Shown: one piece after another, positions 46,575-57,886 of the stretch
Layout of the letters: each line of letters opens with the position of its first letter
Position numbering within the stretch: the stretch's first letter is position 1
NCBI RefSeq assembly: GCF_022539665.2
Contig: NC_081331.1
Coordinates: 11,874,638-11,938,637 of the forward strand
DNA: 64,000 nt
Direction: 5' to 3'
Source: Daphnia carinata
Taxonomy: Eukaryota; Arthropoda; Branchiopoda; Diplostraca; Daphniidae
Position numbers and translations under genes: made by a program
Notes under the pieces: generated by a model
Told to the model about the DNA's origin: nothing
Databases searched by the model: none
The model's input: the letters and a program-made list of their open reading frames with translations, nothing else

Positions 46575-48663
46575 AAAACATTATTATTTTTTTTTTCAAC
46601 GCTAACCAGAGAAGAATATGAATTTATCTTCCTAAGTAAGTTGTTTTTAAGTGGCATGAAAAAGAAAAAGGTAAAAAAAAAAGGGAAAAAAGCGAAAAAA
46701 AAAACGAAATATTCACTTCCATCTTCTTTCGATGACCTCATTCCGCCATTGAGCGACCTTTGTACATATGACGCCAAGACTCGCTTAAAGTGCAACAATT
46801 TCAAAAAAACAATAAGAGCATGGATTTTTTTCCTCCCCCAAGTGAAGATGATTAATTGTATTGAAAGAAACGAAAAAAATCAACAAATATCACGGTGGAC
46901 GATTGTTTAACGTGCCAATCAAGACATGGAGTCAGTCGGATCCTGGCGCTAAGGCCGATCTCTATTGCATCCTTTTTTTCTGTTTTGTTTTATTTTGTTC
47001 CTTATTTTTCAAAGCTTTCTTCGGCGACTAGCGAACCTCTGAAATCGAAGAATTTCCCCTTTTTTTCCCTGTACATCTCTTTCGATTCGATAAAGTCGTA
47101 TGTCTTTATTCCTTTCTTCTTTGTTGTGAATTGCAAAACACCAGCTGATCTATCTTAACTTGCAGGATTGGTTCATAACAAATATACACAGAAGGAAGCA
47201 AAAACTATTTTGTGAACGATGTCGTAAAAACAAAAGAGGGAAAGAAGAAAAATGGCAAAAAGATTATAATAGGCAACCGTATCTTCATCTCTATGGGAAT
47301 ATTGTTTAGACAGTATTTTTGAACTGCGAACGTGGCGCTAGAGACTTAACTTGCTCGATGTTACTATAAGAATCTTGTAAGTGCATAGGATCAAATTTAT
47401 TTTCCCACGACGGCTCTTTTTTTCCAATTTTTTTTTTTTTTCATTGATTCGGTTTTTTTATTTAATGATTAAAAAGATAAAGTTCATTTTGACTCGTCCC
47501 CCCTTTCCTGCCAACTTTATGTCTGTGCTCTTGATTTCCCCCGTCTTTGTCCAAAATATCACCCGTTTTGTTTTGTTGTACCGCAGAACTCTTTAATTAT
47601 TAAGGAAACTCCTTTAGGTTTTCTCACCATTCTTGCAATACACTTGAAATATATTGTTTGAGCTTCTGACTAGATTTAAGCTAGTTAGCCGCAGAGCTCT
47701 TCCAAATAGACGGGTAGCAAATTACGATGTTGCAAAGAAGGAACCCGAAGGGTAGGTTAATTGGTGAATTTTTTTCTCAACATGTCGGGCTTGCAAATCG
47801 GTGACTTACGATGTTCGAAGGCTTGCCGATAATTATAACTGTTTCTTAATTTAAAATGAGTGCAGCGCCCAGCGAGAAACAGCGACGAACATTTGACATG
47901 CAAGATGCAAGCTTTACAGTCAACTTTCAGCTTCGCAGTCCAGCAAGATCTGCAGACAACAATAGAAATCAATTGGTGTCTTGTGTGTTTCCTGTTCTTT
48001 TTAACATTTTCGTTGAGAAAGTGCAAAGGCCTTCTCACATTTGTCAAAATCGGTAAAACCGCCATTTATTTTGAAAACGATTCGTTTCACGAGAAAACCG
48101 ATCACGGATTCTAAATCAGCGTTCAAATTTGATCATTTAGTGTGAGTTTTGTCCAATTTCAACAGCTTTCGTTTTTGGACGATTTTGACAAAAGTAGGAA
48201 GGCTATAGCCTTCTCACTTTTTCATTTTTGGCCAAAATTTAAATTTCACTTAAAATACATGATTCCGATTCAGAATTGAATGCTGATCACGGAAATCAAG
48301 TTCATTTACCAATTGGCCTTATGGTTAAACGTAAAAAACGAAAAAATCAGGAAAGTCGGGCTTATTTATTAGTCGGGCTTATTCATTAGTCGGGCTTAAA
48401 TTTTTTTCTACAAAACCTGATACCTCGTTGGAAATGTTTGAATATCACAGGATATTATGGCAATCCATTTTACACAAAAAAAAAAAAAATTTCGCCAAAA
48501 AAAAAAAAAAAATCACAATTTTTTCTTTTTTTCCGACACGTAGCCATCTACCGCTTAGACTCGTTATTACTGGCATAGGCAATTTCAGTCCATTGGATGC
48601 CATTCGCAGTTAGTTCAGTAACGTGGATGGAGAATAACGCGTGGCTGGAGGAACAATTGAAAA
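46575..48663. other. RhoGEF2 3' flank and spacer, mostly within a duplicated block
   Basis: Presumed RhoGEF2 3' UTR followed by spacer. No AATAAA was seen close to the stop; an ATTAAA at 47468 is a possible poly(A) signal. From 46952 on the sequence recurs at 60626. A frame from ATG 47856 (66 codons, MSAAPSEKQRRTFDMQDASF) is open in both copies, but recent duplicates say nothing about constraint, so I do not call it. A three-fold agtcgggcttatt repeat lies at 48354-48397. Confidence 0.5.
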
Positions 48664-49674
48664 ATGGATAAGATAATACAACAAAAGGATGGTAAGTATA
48701 AACATTATTATATTGGTTTTCAATTATTAATTATTGTTTATTAGATCAAATTATGAAGCTGTAGGCCCAATTATTGGAACAACCCAAAATATTAGATAAC
48801 AGCAAAGCTAAGGATGGTAAGGCCTAATATGTAATGATTCTATTTATTTGCTTTTATTCATTTGTGTTTTGTAGCTCAAATTTTGAGTCTACAAGCTCAG
48901 CTAGGAGAAAAGAACAAATTGGAACGGAACAGTTTCCAAACAGTGAAGGAGGTTTTTCAAAACTCTTCCCTAACTGAACGTGAGGATGAGTTGGCATTAG
49001 GCGAACACAGTCAGGTACCTAAACGTTTCAAATAAGAATTCAAAATAAGTATAGAATTTTAACAAACAATTATTTATTGTTTAGTTATTCAGTCTACCAC
49101 CTGACAGTGTGTTAAAGTTAAATTCTGTTAGTGCTGCAGTAAAAGAATTGTTAGTAATAAGTCCATGCAGCGAAGGAAGTGAACAATTGTGGGACCGTAT
49201 TTGGGCTGAAAATGGGTGTGGTACGGAAACCCAGAAATAGCATGAGTTCAACATAAAACATGAATTAGGTACTTTTCGGTTTTTTGTCTATTGAAAAAGT
49301 ATTTTTAATGCTATTATTTTGCATTCACAGAATATTAGTGGGGGATCAAGTCAAGTCTGAAAGTGTTACAGATGGAAGAGTGAGCCTACAGTTGAAAAAC
49401 ACTGAAAGTGCATTACCATTAAGGTATGAGGTAAAGTAATAGAGTATGCAAATTGTCTAATGAGAAGTACCATCTTGTGTGAATGAATCCTGTGTAACAG
49501 CAATCCTTTATAGTTCTGTCACAGCTAGAAGCCTCAAATAATTCTGCCTCTCTTGCTAAAGAACAACTTGTCCTTTACATTCAGAGTGTTGGTGAAGCTA
49601 GGTACTTAAATGGCCCTAAAGATGTTTCATTTCGTTGGCATTGCAGCGATGAACATCATACATGGACTTTTTAG
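48664..49674 (+). CDS. Unrecognised small spliced gene, copy 1
   Basis: Exons 48664-48691, (48745-48816), 48875-49014, 49085-49215, 49331-49430 and 49501-49674. The second is in parentheses because it carries an in-frame TAG (48762-48764). It is 72 nt and phase 1 on both sides, so skipping it leaves a frame of 190 residues. It reads DQIMKL-stop-AQLLEQ, clearly a diverged duplicate of the next exon's start (AQILSLQAQLGEKNKLERN). Later exons encode SVLKLNSVSAAVKELLVISP, ILVGDQVKSESVTDGRVSLQ and YLNGPKDVSFRWHCSDEHHT, stopping at TAG 49672. The fourth exon uses a weak gtgtgg donor. A poly(A) signal AATAAA is at 50042. The N-terminus looks coiled coil; I recognise no family. Confidence 0.45.
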
Positions 49675-50190
49675 GTATGAAAGGAATTTTCTTGAAAATA
49701 TTTTGAATTTATGACAAAGCATTTCTCCTCCTTTTTGCCAACCATGTCTAATCTACAAAAAAAAATTATCCAATAGGAAAGGATTTTCAGCATACTGGGA
49801 ACACAACTATCAACAATGCAACATTCTACGGGTGTTATTTTATCATTCAAGAGCCTTGTACAATGATTTTCATCTACAATTTGTATGGCCTTTCCCAAGC
49901 TTCTGTCAGAAGTTGAATCTATGAGTCATGTAAGTCACATGAGCAACAATTGAGATGCTTAATGGTGTTGTTTTTCTTTTCTCAGTGTAGGTTAATAGTA
50001 ACATTGGATCTGAAAAAATTCGTGGTTGGGGCATGACACTGAATAAATTGTAATGATTGGATGGATGACATGATATTTCTATACTTCATTCGGATTCCCG
50101 AAACGGTATTTTATATTTAAAAAATTGAAGTGCATATCTGGGCTCCCTTCCTTTCCGTAGCCCCGTTTCCCCTTGACTCGTAATAAGCCC

Positions 50191-50241
50191 GTAGGGGGTC
50201 ATGCCCCTACTGTACGGTATATATAAAAACAACATATACCG
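50191..50241. other. Two adjacent perfect hairpins
   Basis: GTAGGGG gtcatg CCCCTAC (50191-50210, 7-bp stem) is followed by CGGTATAT and ATATACCG arms (50215-50222 and 50234-50241, 8-bp stem). Both are also in copy 2 (63886-63936). They could be part of a structured RNA or the end of a mobile element; no family is recognised. Confidence 0.6.
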
Positions 50242-50667
50242 AGGTTTGGAGGGCTCTGGCCGGAAAGGGGACGTGGGGTGCCGCTTAGTCCGATGATGTG
50301 TTCACGGAGGGCGATGTGGCTACCCACAAATCCGAACTAAAGGTTAATCGCTCCTGTAAAAATGTTCCAAATCTTCAGCTCTTCTTCCGGCTTCTCTTAG
50401 CCAATCACCGGGTAATCTCCCCGGTGGGTCAACAAAGCAGTGTCTCCCCCTGCCTGGGTTGACGGCAACTTTTGAAAGGGATATTGTGCCCTTTTAAAGT
50501 TGCAAAAATAATTGTATGTGCAGAGAATTGTCAATAAAATTTTTTTTATAAAATATTTTTTGGAAAATTTGTTTCTTTCATTGTCTGTGTTCACACATTA
50601 CATTTATCAACTTTTTTTTATTTGCTTTGCTTTACTTGTTTTTGTAACTTTCTATGGTAAGCATTGC

Positions 50668-50745
50668 TTCCGTGACAATTGTCGTCTGGGATTTGAACCA
50701 CAGAATTCTTGCACCATAGGCCAGCGTGCTACCGGTATGTCATAC
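50668..50745 (-). pseudogene. tRNA-like fragment (resembles tRNA-Pro)
   Basis: On the minus strand a B-box-like GTGGTTCAAATCCCAG follows CTATGGTGCAAG, similar in order to the anticodon and T arms of tRNA-Pro(TGG). Arms do not pair well, so it is probably a decayed tRNA or a SINE head rather than a working gene. Confidence 0.35.
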
Positions 50746-50837
50746 TACCCTTGTTAACATTGTTTCGGATTGTGATACCTATATAGATATTCAGTACACA
50801 CTAGCTTATTGTTGAATGCATATTAGTTATTTGTAAG

Positions 50838-50908
50838 TTCATGGTTGGAATAATGGTAAAGCATGTGGTTGTCATGCTAGAATACTAGGGTTCGATCCCC
50901 ATATCAGT
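50838..50908 (+). pseudogene. tRNA-like fragment
   Basis: A B-box GGGTTCGATCCCC and a perfect 5-bp stem with 7-base loop (GCATG TGGTTGT CATGC) in the place of the anticodon arm. The loop has G where U33 is expected and the acceptor stem does not pair, so a functional tRNA is unlikely. Tail sequence is AT-rich. Confidence 0.35.
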
Positions 50909-51051
50909 TAATGTACAGCTAAATAATAAATACAAAATTAAATAGTGTAAAATCTTTTTTATTGTCCCTCCTTCCACCCACATATCCACCACTATTACAT
51001 ACATTTTAAAATACAGTACACAACATACAATACATATACAGATACACTTAA

Positions 51052-51373
51052 ACTAACACGTTGGCTGCCACGCCACCATTTTCTACTGTCGCTAGTGTCG
51101 CTATCCTAGGGATAGCGACCAAGGGGGCCGGGTAGGCCGGGCTGACACGGCGATGAGACCTTTTTGGGAACGCACACCCCAGGTCTCATCAGCCGCATCG
51201 AAAAAGGGAATTCCCTGTGGTGCGTTGCCTAGGGGCCATTCGGCCAATCTTGGGCAGTGGCGCTGCTCCACCCCATGGCAGATAGACCATGGAGCAGAAC
51301 AGCGCGGCCCGTCCCTGTCAAGCTACAAAAAAAAAGGGGATCAAAGTGGGTGGGTGGCAGCCAACGTGTTAGT
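51052..51373. mobile_element. MITE-like element, 322 bp with 20-bp terminal inverted repeats
   Basis: Left end actaacacgttggctgccac (51052-51071) is an exact reverse complement of the right end (51354-51373). Inside are further inverted repeats: tcgctatcc/ggatagcga near 51107, gatgagacct/aggtctcatc (about 51152 and 51181), and ctgctcca/tggagcag around 51264-51298. No coding capacity. The left flank is TTAA and the right flank TTGC, so a piggyBac-type TTAA target is suggested on one side only. Terminal repeats, length and lack of genes fit a non-autonomous DNA transposon. Confidence 0.72.
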
Positions 51374-51417
51374 TTGCAAAACATAATACAACATAAAACA
51401 AAACACAACCATACCAC

Positions 51418-51625
51418 GAAGACGAGGCGACCACGAGGTGATGAAGGGGCGATAGGGGAGGCGTAGACGGCGTGACCACGAGGCGATGACAGGGCGACGA
51501 CGACGGGCGAGGCGACGGGAGAGGCGAAGACGGGGCGACGGGCGAGGCGATGGGCAAGGCGACGGGCGAGGCGAAGACGGCTACAGGCGAGGCGACGGAC
51601 GGGGCGAAAAGCCAGGCGACGAAGG
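51418..51625. repeat. GC-rich minisatellite (ggcgacgggcga type)
   Basis: Degenerate tandem units of 12-15 bases around aggcgacgggcg, strongly purine-biased on the plus strand. It begins about 45 bases after the MITE-like element. Composition contrasts sharply with the AT-rich surroundings. Confidence 0.8.
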
Positions 51626-51969
51626 ATTATGAAGTGAAGAACGGGCAAAACTTAGAATTTTGATTCAATTTTGCGTGGAACAGAAGATGATGGCATAGTT
51701 CTAAATGATAAATATGAAGAAAACGTTACTACATGTGGAATATAATATTATTGGCATAATTATAACAGGGAAGGAAATTTACTTTACCCTGTTGTCCAAA
51801 GACGCAAAAGTTGTTGGGCTGGTAATTTTGCTGAAGGAGAAGGCTCAGCAGACCTACGATGGGATATTATATTTAAAGAATGGCAACAGTAGATAAGCCT
51901 CAAACTTAAAATACCAAACAGGACTGGCTGTGATGTCCATTTCTATGTAAGTTGGTTGGTAGTGGTTAA

Positions 51970-52279
51970 TCATTGGAATCCAAACAAAGAGGGACACGAT
52001 GCACTAGTCAGATTAAAGCTGTTTCTGATGACTAGGCAAAGGGTAGTCAAATGAGACAGTGGTGTGTTGGTTCTATCATTGGTGACCTTCCCACTGGTTA
52101 GTATGTCTTCCGTTGTAAGTTTTACAAAGCTAGATGTTAAAGTCAGAATCATGCCAATATTAACGGCCACACACAAGTTACATACCTCTAAATAGAGCAA
52201 CAGAGTAGCGTGATGGAATGCTAAGGTCATAGTTCTTTGACAGAGCAATTTGTGACAGTTTGGAATTGGCAGCTTGCAT
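51970..52279 (-). CDS. Possible two-exon small gene, unrecognised
   Basis: Minus strand. Exon 52279-52186 starts ATG (MQAANSKLSQIALSKNYDLS, then IPSRYSVALFR) and ends at a strong gtatgt donor in phase 1. A second exon 52106-51970 (DILTSGKVTNDRTNTPLSHL then TTLCLVIRNSF) ends at TGA and keeps phase, total 76 residues. The acceptor (acggaag) lacks a pyrimidine tract. The codon look is reasonable but the model is weak; it may be part of a longer or decayed gene. Confidence 0.25.
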
Positions 52280-52994
52280 AGCTTGCAAGATTGCCCGTTA
52301 CATGAAAAATGAAATATTTGGTTTGCTTCACGTCCAAAACGACACAGGGAATAAAACACTTAATAGTACTTAATTTTATACAACTTTTCACTGGAGTCTA
52401 ACATTTTTAACAAAGACTTTCAAGCAGGATTAACTGCTTACACCACTGTCACACGTAAACATTCCACCATTTTGGAAGCGCAACAGCGACATCTAGTTTT
52501 TTTCTCAACAACCAAAATAAAAGTGAATCGAAGAAGAATTAGTGAACAAGTTGTTTATTAAAAAACCTCGGTATTACCATTAAAATACATGATTTAGATT
52601 GGAAATTTCACAGGGCTTTTTACAAGCGTGTCTGACCAGCATCAAACTGTAGTTTAAGAATAAATAATCTTACGTGTTTTTGTTTAAAATAGTACTTCCC
52701 ATCTCTTGCCAGCTTTTAGTCGTATAAATATCAACACATAATCACCAGGTTTTTCTTGTGTCTTCTCGGTTAGAAAATGAAAATACAAAATGACAAGGTT
52801 AAGTCAAAACAACGAATTACTAGAAGATCAACTGTCGGTCACACAACATGATACAAAAACACGACATTTACATATAAAACAATCGGTTCGGTATTGCGAA
52901 CGCCTGTGTGCCCTTTGCGCTAATACCAATTTAATGAAGATATTGACCAAAAAGAACGACATTTTAGTTTTTTGCGCTCGTCCCCAGAGTCAGA
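52280..52994. other. AT-rich intergenic DNA
   Basis: No coding or structural feature that I can support. A motif acagcgacatctag near 52485 is a weak relative of the gccatctag motif seen elsewhere. Confidence 0.4.
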
Positions 52995-53921
52995 CGATTG
53001 AACGTAAAAAGTATAAAACACGCTCAAAATAGCCCAGAGAAAACTGAATCGGATAGCGCGGAATAACACGCAGGAGAATACCGAGTAGTCTAACAAGAAT
53101 AACGTTTATTACCTTTCAGCAGATTGTAAAACGGTGACAGTCAGTAGGATGTTTCGTATCCAATTGGAGACGCCTACGTAGATCCTTGGGAAACTAAAAA
53201 TTTTGGGCAAATCAAACAGTCCTCAAAACCCACTTCCTGGTGACGCAAGTTCACATATTATTTACATACTTTAACGGCTGTTGATGCTAGCTGCAATTTG
53301 TCCGGCGCAATGTAAATCCATCAATATTAGTAACCTAGAAAGAGAAAGTTTCTATTAGAAGAAAATAAGGATGATTCTTAATGTTCCGAGAATAATTAAA
53401 CTTCGATAGGTCTTATTTACTAATTACTCACCCGATTTAGTATGTGTCACGCACCCTTGTTTTGCGTAACAGCCAGACAGAGAAAACATTTTAAACCTTG
53501 GCTAAGGAGATCCGCCGGGCTCATCCAGGTTACGTGCTAGTGCTTTTCCATAAAACCTTCATTGTTAACTTGTTTGGAATTGATGTGACTCCTTGTTGTA
53601 ATCATAGTAGGAGAGCAATCCCTTGATTTAATGTAATCTGGAAGGGAAAAATATTATAACGATTCAAGAAAAACATGGCTATTAAGATTACCACTAACTA
53701 AAATCTTAATCCTTTGAAGATAAGTTTTGTGCATTTCAAGAATTATTGAACATCAGAATTTTCTATTAATTCACCATCAGGACAGATTAATATGTACCAC
53801 TGCTATTGAAAAATGTAGACTGTACGTGATGTGTGCGATAAAAAAAGCCAGAAAAATATCTGTTAATTCAAGTTCATCTAATTTTCATCCATTCTACCAT
53901 ACCATTTCATTCCAACTACAG

Positions 53922-54115
53922 GGGAAACGGCCTCACGTGCAGAGACTTATCAAGGCGTATTCGGTTTTCTCAAGTATAAAGCACGCTTTGAAATAGATGG
54001 AATGTTTGTCTGTTGGAAAGCAAACGAAATCATCCAGAGCCATTTCGGTCAGTATGGGGACGAGTTGAGTGCAATCCGGCCGAAAACCTTCGACGAAATC
54101 AACAGAAAGCATTGA
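53922..54115 (+). CDS. Terminal coding exon of an unrecognised gene, copy A
   Basis: After acceptor aactacag. Frame (phase 1 entry) reads ETASRAETYQGVFGFLKYKA, RFEIDGMFVCWKANEIIQSH and FGQYGDELSAIRPKTFDE, then ends early (INRKH, TGA at 54113) because of one extra A compared with copy B. The composition is clearly protein-like. Upstream exons could not be joined with confidence. Family unknown. Confidence 0.45.
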
Positions 54116-55154
54116 AAACTTCCTCGATCGACAACTGAATTCGACATCTTGTTAACTATATGTTTTGCCCTGATGAGGAATGAATCACACACTTCTGGGA
54201 TTTAAACTACGATAGGCCTACTCCAATATACAGACATAATGCAATTTTAAAACATCCGCCGCGTATATTCGAGAAAGCCTATTAAGCATAAAATCAAAAG
54301 GTGTGTATATAGTTTACATGATGTGAAATAAGAAAAAAAAAATCACCCGAATTGTAAATTTATTAAATAAATCCCGTGCTTAAGGCTTCGCCTTTAGACC
54401 TTAGCCGGATTTAACTTCACCCCGTTCCCACACTGACCAAAACGGCTCTTAGTGATTCCGTTTCGTTCTGCCTGCATTTTCACTTTCAAAGAAATACATT
54501 AAACAAAGATAAATTTATACGTAATAAATAAATATCCGCAAGGAGGCCGTTCCCTTTGTAATTGGAATTAACTTTGAATTTGTGGAATAGAATGGTATAG
54601 TAAATTGGAGGACGATTGAGGGATTACTTATGACAAACTACGCAAGATATCTAGATGTTAGAATGATTTGGATCTAAATGGATGTCCTACCTCGTTCACA
54701 TCACTTGAACATTTCAATTATATATGAATACGGGAAGAGCTTCTCAGCACTCAACTTCAGATTGAGAAGCGTAAAATTTTAAATAAATACTATTACTTGT
54801 ATGGCTTCCAACTATTTTGAAGTTGAAGCTTTGCTGCTGTGCCAATTCCGGATGTTTAACTCTGTGTTTCTAATAACAAACCCTTATGATAATGGTAGAT
54901 ACACGGTTGCATGTTGCTGCGTAGTCGGTTGTTTTAAAGACGAATGCTTCCTTTTCTTTGCTCTCGTTTCACAGATAAGAAAGACTTCAGATTAATATAG
55001 CACATAAAAGAATTATACGACTCAAACCTTACCTAGGCCATGGTTATTTCAGACATCAGCAGCGTTGGCAATACAAGACGCACTGAAAACGTGATACAAT
55101 TTTGAAAATGTTTTAGTAATGATTAAAATGGAATCTCAAAACGACATGCCTTGC

Positions 55155-55321
55155 TTATAGAAGAATAAGGTTTTCACAGCTAAACGCAAAGTCCTCGAAG
55201 TACATAGCGTAAAGTGAAAGCTGTAACAAAAGTAAATTAAGAAAACAATTAATGAATAAATATTTGTATAATAACGTACCACGTAGTATCTAGATTCCAA
55301 CCTTTTTGTTGTTTTAGCCAT
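55155..55321 (-). CDS. Small two-exon gene or fragment, copy A
   Basis: Minus strand exon 55321-55280 begins ATG (MAKTTKRLESRYYV) and ends at a strong gtacgt donor in phase 0. The second exon 55220-55155 follows a good ttgttacag acceptor and encodes LSLYAMYFEDFAFSCENLIL then a stop. Total 35 residues. It could be a complete microprotein or the 5' and 3' remains of a decayed gene. In copy B the junction residue V is M. Family not recognised. Confidence 0.33.
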
Positions 55322-55461
55322 GGCAACATGGATATCGACGGATAAACGTCAAACATGCGAAAAGCAGTACGGTAGTCAAAACTCTTATCGGTTTTCTATG
55401 TAAATCTAACATAACCATGCCCAAAAAGAAAAAGAAATATGTATATATGATGAATTAAACA

Positions 55462-55561
55462 NNNNNNNNNNNNNNNNNNNNNNNNNNNNNNNNNNNNNNN
55501 NNNNNNNNNNNNNNNNNNNNNNNNNNNNNNNNNNNNNNNNNNNNNNNNNNNNNNNNNNNNN
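55462..55561. other. Assembly gap, 100 N
   Basis: Exactly 100 unknown bases, the usual placeholder for a gap of unknown size. The same 2.46 kb sequence abuts both sides. Confidence 0.99.
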
Positions 55562-56488
55562 CGATTGAACGTAAAAAGTATAAAACACGCTCAAAATAGC
55601 CCAGAGAAAACTGAATCGGATAGCGCGGAATAACACGCAGGAGAATACCGAGTAGTCTAACAAGAATAACGTTTATTACCTTTCAGCAGATTGTAAAACG
55701 GTGACAGTCAGTAGGATGTTTCGTATCCAATTGGAGACGCCTACGTAGATCCTTGGGAAACTAAAAATTTTGGGCAAATCAAACAGTCCTCAAAACCCAC
55801 TTCCTGGTGACGCAAGTTCACATATTATTTACATACTTTAACGGCTGTTGATGCTAGCTGCAATTTGTCCGGCGCAATGTAAATCCATCAATATTAGTAA
55901 CCTAGAAAGAGAAAGTTTCTATTAGAAGAAAATAAGGATGATTCTTAATGTTCCGAGAATAATTAAACTTCGATAGGTCTTATTTACTAATTACTCACCC
56001 GATTTAGTATGTGTCACGCACCCTTGTTTTGCGTAACAGCCAGACAGAGAAAACATTTTAAACCTTGGCTAAGGAGATCCGCCGGGCTCATCCAGGTTAC
56101 GTGCTAGTGCTTTTCCATAAAACCTTCATTGTTAACTTGTTTGGAATTGATGTGACTCCTTGTTGTAATCATAGTAGGAGAGCAATCCCTTGATTTAATG
56201 TAATCTGGAAGGGAAAAATATTATAACGATTCAAGAAAAACATGGCTATTAAGATTACCACTAACTAAAATCTTAATCCTTTGAAGATAAGTTTTGTGCA
56301 TTTCAAGAATTATTGAACATCAGAATTTTCTATTAATTCACCATCAGGACAGATTAATATGTACCACTGCTATTGAAAAATGTAGACTGTACGTGATGTG
56401 TGCGATAAAAAAAGCCAGAAAAATATCTGTTAATTCAAGTTCATCTAATTTTCATCCATTCTACCATACCATTTCATTCCAACTACAG

Positions 56489-56721
56489 GGGAAACGGCCT
56501 CACGTGCAGAGACTTATCAAGGCGTATTCGGTTTTCTCAAGTATAAAGCACGCTTTGAAATAGATGGAATGTTTGTCTGTTGGAAAGCAAACGAAATCAT
56601 CCAGAGCCATTTCGGTCAGTATGGGGACGAGTTGAGTGCAATCCGGCCGAAAACCTTCGACGAATCAACAGAAAGCATTGAAAACTTCCTCGATCGACAA
56701 CTGAATTCGACATCTTGTTAA
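56489..56721 (+). CDS. Terminal coding exon of an unrecognised gene, copy B
   Basis: Same exon as in copy A but one A shorter at cgacgaatc, so the frame continues KTFDESTESIENFLDRQLNS and stops at TAA 56719. This longer version has a natural protein look and is probably the correct frame. A short helical, charged C-terminus is predicted. Family unknown. Confidence 0.5.
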
Positions 56722-57719
56722 CTATATGTTTTGCCCTGATGAGGAATGAATCACACACTTCTGGGATTTAAACTACGATAGGCCTACTCCAATATACAGA
56801 CATAATGCAATTTTAAAACATCCGCCGCGTATATTCGAGAAAGCCTATTAAGCATAAAATCAAAAGGTGTGTATATAGTTTACATGATGTGAAATAAGAA
56901 AAAAAAATCACCCGAATTGTAAATTTATTAAATAAATCCCGTGCTTAAGGCTTCGCCTTTAGACCTTAGCCGGATTTAACTTCACCCCGTTCCCACACTG
57001 ACCAAAACGGCTCTTAGTGATTCCGTTTCGTTCTGCCTGCATTTTCACTTTCAAAGAAATACATTAAACAAAGATAAATTTATACGTAATAAATAAATAT
57101 CCGCAAGGAGGCCGTTCCCTTTGTAATTGGAATTAACTTTGAATTTGTGGAATAGAATGGTATAGTAAATTGGAGGACGATTGAGGGATTACTTATGACA
57201 AACTACGCAAGATATCTAGATGTTAGAATGATTTGGATCTAAATGGATGTCCTACCTCGTTCACATCACTTGAACATTTCAATTATATATGAATACGGGA
57301 AGAGCTTCTCAGCACTCAACTTCAGATTGAGAAGCGTAAAATTTTAAATAAATACTATTACTTGTATGGCTTCCAACTATTTTGAAGTTGAAGCTTTGCT
57401 GCTGTGCCAATTCCGGATGTTTAACTCTGTGTTTCTAATAACAAACCCTTATGATAATGGTAGATACACGGTTGCATGTTGCTGCGTAGTCGGTTGTTTT
57501 AAAGACGAATGCTTCCTTTTCTTTGCTCTCGTTTCACAGATAAGAAAGACTTCAGATTAATATAGCACATAAAAGAATTATACGACTCAAACCTTACCTA
57601 GGCCATGGTTATTTCAGACATCAGCAGCGTTGGCAATACAAGACGCACTGAAAACGTGATACAATTTTGAAAATGTTTTAGTAATGATTAAAATGGAATC
57701 TCAAAACGACATGCCTTGC

Positions 57720-57886
57720 TTATAGAAGAATAAGGTTTTCACAGCTAAACGCAAAGTCCTCGAAGTACATAGCGTAAAGTGAAAGCTGTAACAAAAATAA
57801 ATTAAGAAAACAATTAATGAATAAATATTTGTATAATAACGTACCATGTAGTATCTAGATTCCAACCTTTTTGTTGTTTTAGCCAT
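57720..57886 (-). CDS. Small two-exon gene or fragment, copy B
   Basis: Counterpart of 55155-55321, exons 57886-57845 and 57785-57720, same splice sites. The last codon of exon 1 is ATG here instead of GTG (V to M), so both copies stay open. Confidence 0.33.

Larger units (their letters stand above)
46952..50305 (+). repeat. Segmental duplication copy 1 (at least 3.35 kb)
   Basis: Matches 60626-64000 base for base except for scattered substitutions and small indels (for example cgaagggtaggtt versus cgaaggtt; gatacctcgttgg versus gataactcgtcgg; aacgaaaaaat versus aacgataaaat). I estimate roughly 99 percent identity by eye. The left edge is sharp (aggccgatctctattgcat). The right edge cannot be set because copy 2 is cut by the window end. 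Contains a small spliced gene and two hairpins. Confidence 0.93.
50306..51051. other. Intergenic DNA with tRNA-like fragments
   Basis: No protein gene supported. It includes tccccggtgggt/cccaggca-type GC-rich stretches around 50405-50465 that look like the end of an unidentified interspersed repeat, and two tRNA-related segments listed separately. Confidence 0.4.
52995..55461 (+). repeat. Duplicated 2.46 kb block, copy A, ending at an assembly gap
   Basis: Nearly identical to 55562-58026. Copy A ends exactly at the N gap and copy B starts exactly after it. Differences that I saw are few: one A less in cgacgaaatc, poly-A length near 54332, g/a at about 55230, c/t at about 55281, and small indels near 55375-55435. 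This arrangement is what unmerged overlapping contig ends produce. Confidence 0.95.

Noticed and set aside
47856-48056. 66-codon frame MSAAPSEKQRR, also at 61549
   Set aside because: A second overlapping frame is equally open and the duplicate is too recent to show constraint.
48762-49674. TAG codons read as glutamine (recoding)
   Set aside because: The first TAG is in a skippable exon and the second is a natural end, so standard decoding with exon skipping is simpler.
49777-49920. Extra 3' exon of the small duplicated gene (FYGCYFIIQEP)
   Set aside because: Open frames exist after a weak acceptor, but the previous exon ends in a stop codon and the phase does not match.
54801-54995. 64-codon frame MASNYFEVEALLL, also at 57366
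   Set aside because: Present in both copies only because the block is duplicated; no splice or domain evidence. It ends in what looks like an intron-acceptor context (cgtttcacag).
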